This document shows, piece by piece, positions 49,901-64,000 of a stretch of 64,000 nt of DNA. The notes beneath the pieces were generated by a model. That model searched no databases. It saw only the letters and a program-made list of their open reading frames with translations, and had not been told where the DNA came from. Position numbers and translations under genes: made by a program. How positions within the stretch are numbered: position 1 is the stretch's first letter; each line of letters opens with the position of its first letter. This DNA is from Rhodamnia argentea (lineage: Eukaryota > Streptophyta > Magnoliopsida > Myrtales > Myrtaceae), in assembly GCF_020921035.1 (NCBI RefSeq), contig NC_063150.1, positions 4,898,001 to 4,962,000 on the forward strand, read 5' to 3'.

Positions 49901-51082
49901 AACCGAAACCTCCTATGTGGGTTGTCCTTGTCCCTGAAGGATCAGAATGTAAATTATCCATGAGAATCTGACCCACTAAGAAGCATCATGTCAATATCCA
50001 AAAGTCAACTTCTTGAGTAATGACGAATTTGAGTGAATCCCGGTTATCAAAGGCTAAAAAAGAGAAGCAACAGAGTCTCAGCGCATTAATTGAGGATGAA
50101 GGATTATCTCAATAGGACAGCCATTCTAGAACAAAATCCTATCTATCCAGTAAATGGTAGAGGAAGTTCTCCTTTTGATGATGCAGTATTGACTAAACGA
50201 AGTGAAAACATGCTTTGCAATACAAATCTAAAGAGCTTCTAGGCAGTCATCCCCTGATAAGGACCAGGCTTACCGTCATAAATGCAGGCGTTGAAGTCAA
50301 AACCTTCGTCAACCATGGAAGCCAAATGCGACGACTGACACATAAAGCTGTAAGACGGCCTCTTAATCTCCAGTTCATCTCTAGGAAACAAATGGAAGTT
50401 ATATCTGCATCCAACCAACAGATTGAAACAATCAAAATTTTCTCTTTGCCATTAAGATAATTGTATGCGGTAGATTGATGGAACAATTGGGATAAAAGGA
50501 ACACCAGCACAACCTCTGTAGGCTAACTTATCAAGCTCTCTTCTCATAGAAGAACTAAATGAGAAGACAATTTGCGGGTCCCATTCTAATACACCAAGCT
50601 AATAGCAACTTCAAAAACAATTAAGGTCCCATAGAGTTCTGACACTTCCTGCACTGTGGTTCGTTCGTTCAATCACATGACGTCGAAGAGAAGAGAACAC
50701 GAACATGCCACTTCTCAAACGAAACAAGCTCTGCGATGAAACGGGAAACTCACGGGTGCGCGACGACTTTGGACGCCCTGACCTCGAAGGGGCAGACGGC
50801 GAACTGCAGGACCTGGAACTTCTCGGCGGCGTGCTTGGCCTTGGAGTAGGCGGTCTCCAAGGTGTCGAAGCTGGAGACGCGGTGCCACGCGGCGGAGGAC
50901 GAGCCGGTCCGCCGCAGCCACACGGCGATGAAGTCGGAGCCGGAAACGTGGGCCTTCAGTCCCTCGAGGGACTCGGCGAAGTTGGACTTGAAGACTTGGG
51001 CGACGCTCCATTTTTGCGCGCTTGCGTTCGAGGTGATCGTGCAAAAGCGTCTGAGGAAGTGTCCCGACCCCTTCCCGGCCAT
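46998..51082 (-). CDS. PARN-like protein without DEDD catalytic residues
   Basis: PARN is a DEDD-family poly(A) ribonuclease. This gene matches the second plant branch, the At3g25430-type PARN-like proteins. Exons on the minus strand are 51082-50754, 50404-50274, 49156-48968, 48876-48764, 48658-48542, 48463-48349, 48247-48035 and 47641-46998. Junctions are GT-AG and the sum is 1851 nt, or 616 aa. The N-terminus (MAGKGSGHFLRRFCTITSNA) is basic and free of acids, so mitochondrial import is plausible. The normal Asp-x-Glu of the first exonuclease motif is Trp55-x-Arg57 (AVWLRRTG). The segment around VSLNSLNDF lacks the usual His, and the AGYETYM segment has Glu where active PARN has Asp. It is probably not a nuclease but may still bind RNA or a partner. 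A second in-frame ATG lies 6 bases upstream (51088). Intron 2 carries a hAT-type element. Confidence 0.92.
49260..49845. mobile_element. Non-autonomous hAT-type element in a PARN-like intron, 586 bp
   Basis: The ends are inverted (TAGGGGTGAAC at left, GCTCACCCCTA at right). Exact 8-bp direct repeats, TTTACTAC, flank it at 49252-49259 and 49846-49853, the target duplication size of hAT elements. Sub-terminal DNA is rich in CCGGACCGG/CCGGTCC words, as in known plant elements of this kind. A 12-bp unit CATTGGCACCTT is repeated three times near 49637-49672. No transposase is encoded. It lies in intron 2, away from the splice sites. Confidence 0.93.
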
Positions 51083-51116
51083 TTGCATCAAGAGCTGGCG
51101 GATCTAACTGGCCTGG

Positions 51117-51124
51117 CTTTTATA
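51117..51124 (-). promoter_or_regulatory. TATA box candidate for the PARN-like gene
   Basis: The minus strand reads TATAAAAG only 29 bases upstream of the first ATG (51088) and 35 upstream of the second (51082). A start of transcription 25-32 bases downstream would give an almost leaderless mRNA and favours translation from 51082. It may also be a chance motif. Confidence 0.35.
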
Positions 51125-51431
51125 CTGATGGCGAGCGTGTCGAGCGGCGGTTTTGGGCTCAGCAAATGGGCTCCGACTCGTATGTCCCGACCCAAGTCCT
51201 TGCGAATCGGATCCATCAAAACCGTTGATCAATTGATCTAATCACCGTCATTTCACGATTTAGAAAATGGAATTGGGTGTCTATGATTGGCTGCTCTCAT
51301 ATTTCGTCCGAAATTTAGTCTTTTTAATCCAATAGAAAGATGATGATCTACCTAAAAAGTAAGACATAACACCACAAAAAATTTACACATATGATAAATT
51401 TATCCCAAATTATTTTTTTACTACATAAATT

Positions 51432-52778
51432 GGGTTTTTTTCCAATTTAATTTCTTTAAAATAAATATTTACAAAATTATTTTTTAAAAATAAATATTTA
51501 CGATTTTGCGCCTCGCTCGCAAGCTCATTTGTTTTAAGCTACAAGCAAGGCTGGGCCCGCCACAAACGGGTTGGGTTGCATAGCACTTGTCGACTAGAAA
51601 GCGGCCCATTTTTTTAATTTTAATTTTTTAATAATTTTAATTATTTATACTTATAATATTTAGTTTATTTCGTATTTTTTTAACATGTTTATATTTATTT
51701 TATTTATAAAAGGCCCAAATCAGTAAATATTTATTTTTAAAAAATAATTTTGTAAATATTTATTTTTAAAAAATTATTTTGGAAAAAAAAAACCCGAAAC
51801 CGCAGTGAAAGAGTTAAAAACCGCATGAAAAGATTAAAAATCCCAGCAAAAGAGTGGAAACGAATAAAGAAAAGGCAAAACTTTGGAAGGGCATATCTCA
51901 TCGCTCGGGCGTCCGTTTGAGACGAAATTTTTTTTGATTTCACGTAATTTTTCGAGACGAATCCATTCCAAACTTAGGCGGTTTGGCCCGACTTTTTCCC
52001 CAAAAAATGCCGTTTTCCTTGTCAATTTTGCATTTTCTCCCTCCGGTGCCACTTCTCGATATCGAACGAACCCTCCTTTCCCTCTTTCCTCTTTCAATCT
52101 TTCCATGCCGGACTCATTAAATCACGTCTTTTGTAGTGGGAAAGGGGTCTAGGCAATTTTTCATGTCCAAATTAAAGAGGAAAGGGGGAAATGAGGGTTC
52201 GTTCGATATCGAGAAGTGGCACCGGAGGGAGACAATGCAAAATTGACAAGGAAAACGGCATTTTTTGGGGAAAAAGTCGGGCCAAACCGCCTAAGTTTGG
52301 AATGGATTCTCGCAAAAATTACGTGAAATCAAAAAAAAAAAAAATTTCTCAACAGCGATGAGATATGCCCTTCCAAAGTTTTGCCTTTTCTTTATTATGG
52401 TTTTAATCTTTCTCATGCGGTTTTTAATTTTTTTTTATATATCTATTATCTTGCGGTTTCCAACATATTCATGCGGCTATATTACATTATATCACAACAT
52501 TATTTATTAATTATATAACTTAATAAATATTTACATTAATTATTGCTAATAATGTTATAAATATAATTTTCACAAGAAAAAAAATTATAAATAAAATAAA
52601 TATTCTAAGTATCAATAATTAAAAAAAATACGAAATTAAAAAAAAAAAAAAAAAAGATTGTGATTTGTGCCTTGCTCGGCGGCCCACTCCCGAGCGAGGC
52701 CCAAATCAGTAAATATTTATTTTTAAAAAATAATTTTGTAAATATTTATTTTAAAAAAATTATTTTGGAAAAAAACCC
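51432..52778. mobile_element. Mutator-like foldback element, 1347 bp, with a large internal hairpin
   Basis: The left end is GGGTTTTTTTCCAA and the right end is its inverted form (GGAAAAAAACCC). Nine-bp flanks ACATAAATT (51423-51431) and ACATAAATC (52779-52787) differ at one base, as expected for an aged Mutator-type target duplication. Long arms of several hundred bases include a shared CCTCGCTCG block. Inside, an extra copy of the right terminal sequence lies at 51713-51795, followed by the hairpin described separately. No transposase frame is present. Confidence 0.78.
51796..52459. repeat. Inverted repeat with arms of about 300 bp
   Basis: The left arm at about 51796-52098 and the right arm at about 52163-52459 are near-perfect reverse complements around a loop of roughly 65 bases. 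Shared words include AAAAGGCAAAACTTTGGAAG, GATATCGA and ACTTTTTCCCCAAAAAATGC. A transcript through it would fold into a long double strand and could feed small-RNA production. The open frames in it on both strands are consequences of the symmetry. Confidence 0.9.
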
Positions 52779-53369
52779 ACATAAATCCTTAAACTAGTAT
52801 ATATGTGACAAATTTACTCTAAACTATTTTTTTTAACTACAATAAGCCCCAACCGATACATATGTGACAAAAATCATAAACCTTAAACTAGTATACATGT
52901 AACAAATTTACTCTAAACTATATTTTTTTACCACAATAAACCCCAAACTAATTTTTTGCCCACCAAAAATTCTAAAATGGTATATTTGTGACAAATTTAT
53001 CCTCTATTAGTTTCCGTTAAATTGGTTTAATACCACGAAAAATCCCAAATCAATATATCTGCGACAAACAAAGTGTAAAACTCATATTGATAGACTCGTC
53101 AATTATCATGTGTCATCTAATTCATTAATTTGATTGTAAAATTTAATGAAAACTAACGGGAGAAAAAATTTATCGAAAGTGTATTAGTTTAGGATTTTTT
53201 GTAGTCAAAAATTAGTTCGGGGAAAATTTGTCACATGTGTATTAATTTATAGTTTTGTTGATAACAAAAATAGTTCGAGGTAAATTTATCATAAGTATAT
53301 CGGTTTGAGGTTTTCGATGGTCAAAAAATTAATTTAGGGTAATTTTTTACATGTATACTAATTAATGAT

Positions 53370-53595
53370 TTTTTTTTTTTGGTAACCGAGGATCCGCCGA
53401 GCCCCCTTCGGGGACCCACGACCCCTACAGCGCTCGGACAACACCTGCGGCTGATGACTATACCTCGGAGAAGACTAGTACAGGATCCCACCACCATGGC
53501 CCCCCACTTAAAACATTAGTAACTGCGGGTTTTGAACTCTCAACCTCAACGATGAGGGAGGGACTCTCAACCAACGCAGCTACCCACCGATGGGT
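53370..53595 (-). mobile_element. tRNA-derived SINE
   Basis: Read on the minus strand, it has an A-box-like GTAGCTGCGTTGGTTGAGAG (53564-53583), a B-box-like GGTTGAGAGTTCAAAACCC (53527-53545), a unique body, and a terminal A-run (T-run at 53370-53380). Exact 14-bp direct repeats, TACTAATTAATGAT, flank it at 53356-53369 and 53596-53609. These features together fit an RNA polymerase III SINE inserted by target-primed reverse transcription. It encodes no protein. Confidence 0.92.
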
Positions 53596-53631
53596 TACTA
53601 ATTAATGATCTTTCGTGGTATTAATCCAAAA

Positions 53632-54234
53632 AGTAATGGATTCGCGGGCACGACCAGAATTTCTCTTGCTTTACGGTTACTCTACATGCTCATTTAAATA
53701 CTAAGTCACATGCTCATGTACCAAGCAGTGAGATGGATGCCTTGTGACCGCAATAAGGATTTGCATATGTCTCTTCCCTCTCACGTTAAAGGTGTAAACT
53801 TCACGGGAGAGATACAGAGGAAGAACAAGAAATAATTTTTAATCACTTAAAAATTCGACCGAATCTTCATATTTAGCTCCCTAAAATGTATTACTAGAAC
53901 CATGCAAGCAGAATGGGGCGCCCGTCAATCTATTCCAACTTTGGTTCCGTTTCATGTCCAGTCAATAGTTCCGTGATTAGAAGATCGGTGCGCTTTCGTG
54001 GGGAACAACAGTCGAGCATTTTCATGGCGGGAGTTGAAATGCATGTTCGTTGTCCCTCTGTATAACAGTTCGTGTTCTATCGACATCTTTTATGTTCGTA
54101 ATTATCAAGGTCCTCGAAATTTCAAATCGGGCGGAAGGAGAAAAGCACAAGATGGAAGGAAGTACGTCTCTGAACTCTCTCCCTCGACTCTCTATTTTGC
54201 AATTGCGGGCATTGAAAAGCACGGTATTTTCCTA
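53632..54234. other. 3' flank of the carboxypeptidase gene, duplicated at the right edge
   Basis: About 53700-54234 resembles 63460-63907 in order and content, for example GAGATGGATGC and the GGACAGCGCAAGATG-like block. It is the 3' region of a tandemly duplicated carboxypeptidase gene. No other gene is seen. Confidence 0.7.
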
Positions 54235-58616
<4,382 letters not shown>

Positions 58617-58703
58617 GGAAATGTCCTGTCGTCGGTCTCTGTGAGGGATCGGTCTTCAACATACGCAAAACAGGAACAGTGATCGATTACAGAACCAAGA
58701 CTG

Positions 58704-58711
58704 TTTATATA
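58704..58711 (-). promoter_or_regulatory. TATA box candidate for the carboxypeptidase gene
   Basis: The minus strand reads TATATAAA about 88 bases upstream of the ATG at 58616, leaving a leader of about 55-60 bases. It has good match and spacing, but no experimental support. Confidence 0.55.
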
Positions 58712-58716
58712 GATGG

Positions 58717-59261
58717 ATACCGAGTCAAGAAAAGAGACATCATTCATGGGTATGTGCGCAACTTGATCTGTAGTGTCGTTCCTTGTAAGGAAAGATGGGG
58801 AAGACAAGGGAAAACGCTAAAAAGGATTTTGGTCTCTCCATTAAAACTGACAGAAGCCGTGTCAAGATTGATTCTCTTTCCAGGGGGCTGAGGGTTTTTT
58901 TTTTTTTTAAAATTATTTAAAAAGCCATCTTTTTTGGGATGATCCTTACATGGGTTTCTTGATTTTCATTGGACCCGAATGGAAATCCTGTAAAATTCTC
59001 TACCAGATTATACTTTACAATTTTGTGTGGCCGTGTTAAATTTCAGGCCACCGGGATTGGTGGGTCAAATTCGATTTGGGTGTGAGGAATCTGGAAAAGA
59101 GCGTGTTGAGTGTCTCCGTGCATTTGTTGGCTTGCCAATGATGACGAGCGTGCCGCCGATTCGTTTGTCCATTTGGGGTCGGAGTGTGCTGTGATGAGAC
59201 GAGCGTGCAATAATGCGTTTCTTGTAAGACACAGAAATATCATGAAAAAGTTAACGTAATT
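58717..59261. other. Upstream DNA of the carboxypeptidase gene
   Basis: Presumed promoter region. No other gene or repeat is recognised. Confidence 0.45.
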
Positions 59262-60990
59262 TAGGCTCTATTTATTTTACAAAAAAAAATCTAAAAAAAA
59301 TCTTCTTTATTTTTTCGGTATTTGAAACGTTTAGGAAATTGAATCAATAGAAAATAATTTCCTTGTCAATGAACAATATATCCATATATTTTAAAAAATA
59401 ATTTCCTCTTCCAAAAATCAAAATAGTTTTTTTTTTCAAAATACGGCGCTTGGACATGGAAACTCTAATGCCTATGTGAATCCGGATCTAGAGGCCGAGG
59501 CCAACCCCGGTTCCATTGAGATCGGGCCCCGGTCCAAAGAGGCTAGCATGGGACCCCCGTCTGTGCCCCGTTTCCCAATGATCCGACTTGAGTCTTTAGA
59601 GGTCATGCTCGGGACCTCGACGCTCAAGCATGAGTCCACAAAGGTTAGGCCTAGGACACTAGCACTAGCACTTGTGCTCGAGTTCACAATGGTCTTGCTA
59701 GGGACCCTAATACCCGTACCTGACTCCTCGGTGCTCGGACCCATCAAGGCCAAACACGAGTGATAGATAACCTAGTGCCTCATGCCAAGGCTCCCTCACG
59801 CTCGGGCCTTGGTCTATCAAGAGAGAGCCCGGGTCCATAGAGGTCGTGGTCGGGTCTAAGATTCCAATGCCTAGGTCCTTGGAGCTCCATTCCGGGTCCA
59901 CAATGCCCAGGCATTGGTACATTGAGGCCGGGCCTAGGACCATAGTGACCATTCTCGAGTCCCTAGCACTAGAGCCCGAGTTCATCGAGGCAAGGCTAGG
60001 TCCATGAAGGCCTTGCCCAATACCCCGATGTTGTGTTCAAGTCCCCAGCACCCTAACTCGGGTCCATCAAGGCCGGGACCTAGTCCATCAAGCTTGAGCG
60101 TGGAACACTCGCATGCTGTTGAGCTTGGCTTCGATAAACCCAAGCCCATTCGTTGGGTATCCTGGCTCGGGCATTGTGGTCCCAAGCCTAGCCTTTATGG
60201 ACCTCAATTCGAGCACTAGGAAACTAGGCATGAGCACCGAAGTCCCGACTCCGGCCTCCATAGACTTGAGCTCGAGTGCCAAGAATTCCGATACGAACAC
60301 CGAGGTCCCAGGCCCAAGCACCGGGGACACAGGCACAAGCATTAGGATCTTGAGCATGGCCTCAATGGGCTATGGCCCTTGCCTCAACGAATGTAGGCCC
60401 AAGTGCTGGGTACCTAGGATCGGGCATTTCAACCTTGATGGACTCGGGTCCAAGCATTTGGGACTTGGGCATGAGCGCAAGGGTCTCGAGTTCGGCTTTT
60501 GTGAACCCGAGACTAATGCCCATGGTTGTGCCCAAGTCTCCATGCTCGAGCCAAGTCCCATCGTAGCCAATGCATGTCCATCGTGGCAAAGCTAGGTCAA
60601 TAAAGGCTTGCTAGATTCCCCGGCTACCTATGCCTGGTTCCCCGGCTACTCGAAGTCCTAGTCATTAGCACTCTAATAGTACATCTCTCTTTACGAAAAT
60701 AAAAGGAATTTTTCCTTAACAAACAATGAAAAATATTTTCAAATTTATTTTTAGGTTTTAGCCAAATACAAAAAAATATTGCAATTTTCCTCAAAAACGA
60801 GCGTTTGTATTGCTAGCAAAAATGGATGAACGAAAGATATTTTTCATCATCCACAAAAATATTTAGGCACAAATTATTGTCGATGATGACACATTTTTCA
60901 TTAATTAATTATTTCAAACATTACAATTAATTATTTTAAAAAATATTTTACAAGCTATTCGTTTTTCATAAAACAAACGGAGCCTTAGAT
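59262..60990. mobile_element. Probable non-autonomous transposon with a GC-rich repetitive core
   Basis: The left end TTAGGCTCTATTTATTTTAC and the right end, read inverted, CTAAGGCTCCGTTTGTTTTA, are similar. AT-rich sub-terminal DNA lies inside both ends. The core (59450-60690) is GC-rich. I found no convincing target duplication, so the exact borders and the superfamily are open. Confidence 0.5.
59450..60690. repeat. Degenerate GC-rich minisatellite
   Basis: Words such as GGGTCCA, GAGGCC, GGCCTAGGACC, GAGCTCGAG and CATTGAGG recur every few dozen bases in varying order through about 1.2 kb. Long frames without stops exist on both strands (for example 60113-60595 plus, 60088-60357 minus). That is expected from low AT content and repeat structure. 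None resembles a known protein. Confidence 0.7.
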
Positions 60991-63459
60991 ACCTATAGGC
61001 CGAGACTATCTAAATGAGTCTGGATCATATATCCCATAGTAGGATCACATAATTAACCATTCAAATGATACATATCTATGAGTTTGTATTGCTATTCGTT
61101 CACCGCTTGATTTCTGGCTGGGGAGAGAGAAAGTGTTTGGAAGAGAATGCTTCTACTGCCTTAGTCGTGTTGGATTAGTAGGAAAATATAAATGAGGGGA
61201 GGATATTTCAATATAAACTTGAGTCCCTCTAATTATTACCGCAGATCTCCCGTTGGTACATTAAAAATCCAATCTCTATCTCTATGACCTACATATTAAT
61301 TACACGAATTTTTCAGAATACAACTATACATTTCCCATATTAACTTAGGATTATTTTAGAGTACCCATAAAAACCTAGACCTTACTCAATCGTTTATTGT
61401 CCACCTCTTCGGCCTATCGTGTCTAGGAAACCTCCAATCCATGACAAATGCAGTCTATCCATAATTCGGATCACATGATTCATCGTGGGATTGAAAAGTA
61501 ATTAGTTTCCTAAGATTATTTTTAAGGCAGATTATTCTATTGTTAGTTTATATACACCACACGTTTGGATAAAGTGACATGAGTTTTTTTTTTCCTCAAG
61601 AACATGCAATATGCATGGTATAGATGACGGCATGAGTGATTTCATTCAATTCGAGATTGACCTTCAATGTCGTATCTCTCTATGGGTTTTGCTCTTTGCT
61701 CTTTCATTTCTTTTCTTTTTTTATCGAGTTGACGTTTCGTTGGAAATTGGCAAATTTGAAAGTACAAAATTGAAGGATCAGGGCGTCACCAATGCTTCGC
61801 CTCAAGTCTCTAAGAAACATACCCTAAGCTGGCGTGTGTTGACAGGAGAGTGTGCGTTTAGTCACCTGGCAACAACATATGTCCTTAATCTACTCAATCA
61901 AATTAGAAAGTAAAACACAGATTAAGATTCACCCAGCAATGCAGCAAGTTTTAACTGCCTTTTCTTCTTACCCTGTCATATCCAGAAAGGAAGGGTAAAA
62001 CAGCGCTTTTCGAGTCGAAGCTTTCGGCAAAAATATGTCCGGATGAAAGAATTGAACTGCCTCATTTAAGCAACGGAGATCCTGATAGATCCCCATACGC
62101 TAGACTGCTAATCCTGCAATAATTTTCCTTATGTATTAGATGACCTTATTTGTATCCAACTGTTGCGTGGCCACAAGGCCAAGATTTCATATGGCAAGTT
62201 AAAGAAAGTTCATATAAGTGGTTGGCCATACATAAGATGAGGTCACAATAAGAAGCTTTCTTGCAAATGCAATCTTCATCGGGTCGAAGCGACACATCGA
62301 AGTTAAGAGAATGATCAAGTAAGTATATGAGCTTTTCGATGATTCAAGATCGGGTTTGCATTAAGCACAATATAACTTCTTTGAATTAATCACATGGCCA
62401 TGAAGACAAAATTACTGGGCGAAGTTTTCCATAGGAAGACTTCAAGTATCAATCATGTTCTTTCATGTGATCCGTAAACTTCATAGCAACTGTGTATCGC
62501 CGATTATTCTTCATAATAAATTCAGTACTAATCCCTGTTTTTTTCCCTAATTAATTGGTCTATTGATCATTAGTCTCACAAGATCTACATGGATATCATG
62601 GTGGGATTTGCTTTGATCGAAGAATTATACAATGAGTCTTAGGTAATACACTTGCCATCACATTGAGGTTTGCGAAATGGAGAATACCGTATATGAAAGA
62701 ATTCTATTGTTGTGTGCCCGAAGATGCGAATGTTTTTGCATGCTTGTAATTTCAAGTGTTGGTTGGTGTCTTAAAACTGTTGGTACAACAAATAACTTGG
62801 TGACCCTTTTTCTAGTAACTTTATGGTAAATACCAACATTTTTTTGAAGTTATCAATACATTTTGGTGGTTTGCAAATTCGTGATTTTTGCACTCACCTA
62901 CCACATTTTATTTGCATAATTTACCAATGCGGAAAAAATATTAACTCTTATATAGCATTATTAACCTCTATGAGAGCGAATTACCAACGATCATGGGTTA
63001 CCAATTCTTGTGCAATTAGTTAACAACTTCAATTTTGAGTTACCAATTTTTATTGGTCTTGGTTAACAATGAATTTAAATTATTTACTCTCTTTAGATAT
63101 TACCAATTCTCGTTCGAGTTAGTTACCAAAAATAAATTTTTCTATTCTCCAATATTTGGTACTGTTTAAGAATTTAGTTGAAAGTTTTAGCACCGCCTTA
63201 AATTTACCTTTTTTTTTATATAGACACGACCAGCTTTAATTATGGTGACTTGTCTACTTTTCTTTAATTGAGTTACCTACTAATTTTGGATTAGCAACTC
63301 TGATTTGCTCTACTTACCAAGTTTGGTTTTCTTTTATTTACTGAGTTTTCCGATCTTTTTCCCATATTTATTTACCATTCTTAAGTTGCACTTTAAAATT
63401 TAACAAGATCTCGCGTGAAGTTATAACGGGAGTTACTTTGCCGGGAAGTCCTCCTCATG
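60991..63459. other. Unassigned AT-rich intergenic DNA
   Basis: No supported gene. The frame 61611-61913 has a hydrophobic stretch but matches nothing I know and is not supported by splice signals or duplication. From about 62790 to 63330 the motif TTACCAA and near variants recur many times at irregular spacing. Confidence 0.45.
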
Positions 63460-63907
63460 CGCCAAGAAGAGAGATGGATGCTTATTAGTGACCGCAAGTA
63501 TTTGCCTTCTTTTCCGTTCCACTTTAAAGTTGCAAATTTACTGTTTCCTTCCATTTTGAATATCACATTGTGTGAATCTTCTTCAAATTTAGCTCGCTAA
63601 ACGTACTACCAAAACAATCCAAGCGAAGTGGCGCGCACCAATTTGTTCGAGACCAGTTTTCAGGTCCGGTCAATGCTTTCGTGATTCGAAGATGAGCGTG
63701 CTTCACAGGAACAATAGCTACGCATTTTGATGCTGGGAAATGCCCTGTATAACCATTTATGTTCTAGTGACATCTTTAAGTTCATGAAATTATCGAAGTC
63801 CTCGAAATTCATATCGAGCGAAAGGAGGACAGCGCAAGATGAAAGAAAGTATTTCTCTGAATCTCTCTATCTCTCCACTCTCCATCGGAAAGCAATCTTT
63901 TCTTCTA

Positions 63908-63991
63908 TCATATCCGCTTTCCCCTTAGAAAACGGCTGAAGAAATCCAATGCCTCTCGAGGTTTGTATTCTGGGACCGTATGTCCAGCGCC
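63908..63991 (-). CDS. Last exon of a second SCPL20-like carboxypeptidase (partial gene)
   Basis: An 84-nt exon preceded by a TGCAG acceptor and ending in TGA encodes GAGHTVPEYKPREALDFF, then SRFLRGKRI. It equals the last exon of the gene at 54235-58616 apart from a few changes (Arg for Gln, Phe for Tyr, Arg for Ala). It carries the catalytic His. The rest of the gene lies beyond the right edge. Whether that paralogue is intact cannot be seen here. Confidence 0.9.
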   Translation of the reverse strand, partial: GAGHTVPEYKPREALDFFSRFLRGKRI

Positions 63992-64000
63992 CTGCACCAA

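Larger units (their letters stand above)
51365..53631. mobile_element. Sub-repeat element interrupted by two later insertions
   Basis: The outer ends are the degenerate ATAACACCACAAAAAA (51365) and CGTGGTATTAATCC (to 53625). Between them are diverged sub-repeats with phrases like GTGACAAATTTACTC. The Mutator-like element 51432-52778 and the SINE 53370-53595 both sit inside. Removing each at its target duplication rejoins continuous sub-repeat sequence. It is the same family as 44821-45342. No coding capacity. Confidence 0.72.

Noticed and set aside
50705..51241. Plus-strand frame of 178 codons
   Set aside because: It is the antisense shadow of exon 1 of the PARN-like gene, made long by GC-rich codons.
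51834..52152. Overlapping frames of about 90 codons on both strands
   Set aside because: They arise from the inverted repeat and do not resemble proteins.
53340..53630. A host gene exon in the GC-rich patch
   Set aside because: The patch is bounded by a 14-bp target duplication and an A-tail, which identifies it as a SINE.
59476..60595. Long plus and minus frames in the GC-rich block
   Set aside because: Frames are open on both strands at once, the composition is repetitive, and no domain or start context is convincing.
61611..61913. 100-codon frame with a hydrophobic segment
   Set aside because: No known family and no supporting signals. Too weak to annotate as a gene.
62035..62120. Possible tRNA-like stretch
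   Set aside because: I could not fit A-box and B-box spacing or a cloverleaf. No tRNA gene was found in the window apart from the SINE.

Overview
This window is nuclear DNA from a flowering plant, most likely a eudicot. It holds intron-rich genes with GT-AG junctions whose products match plant families: a plant-type lipoxygenase, the spliceosomal helicase BRR2, a plastid-type FAD oxidoreductase, a plant PARN-like protein and serine carboxypeptidases. The spaces between genes are AT-rich and full of transposon remains. I cannot name the species from sequence alone.

Left half: two units of a diverged tandem segmental duplication lie at about 1042-17889 and 23500-38393. Each unit carries a lipoxygenase gene (+) followed by a BRR2 helicase gene (-). 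In unit 1 the lipoxygenase (2064-6607) is a pseudogene and BRR2 (8935-16518) is full length, apart from an 8-bp tandem duplication that breaks its frame. In unit 2 the lipoxygenase (25385-30354) has a perfect 862-codon reading frame over eight exons, while BRR2 survives only as its 5' quarter (35374-37033). The rest of that BRR2 is replaced by three tandem units of about 1.2-1.3 kb. A 5.6-kb spacer between the units holds a 726-bp tandem repeat and a probable solo LTR.

Right half: three apparently intact single genes lie on the minus strand. They are an FAD-dependent oxidoreductase (9 exons, 491 aa), a PARN-like protein without the DEDD catalytic residues (8 exons, 616 aa), and a serine carboxypeptidase-like gene (14 exons, 495 aa). 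The last exon of a second carboxypeptidase copy is cut by the right edge. All three gene models close in frame when their exons are summed.

Mobile DNA is readable in detail. There are two Mutator-type foldback elements with related ends and 9-bp target duplications, a hAT-type element with an exact 8-bp duplication inside a PARN-like intron, a tRNA-derived SINE with a 14-bp duplication, and several copies of a repeat-rich element bounded by TTAATACCACGAAAA-like inverted ends. Several are nested and give a relative order of insertion.

The genes do not form a pathway. I found no operon, cluster-type pathway, CRISPR array or clearly new molecular system. The most interesting points are the contrasting decay of the two duplicated units, different small insertions at the same BRR2 site in both copies, a lipoxygenase whose conserved Asn iron ligand is Ala in both copies, and the nested element families.
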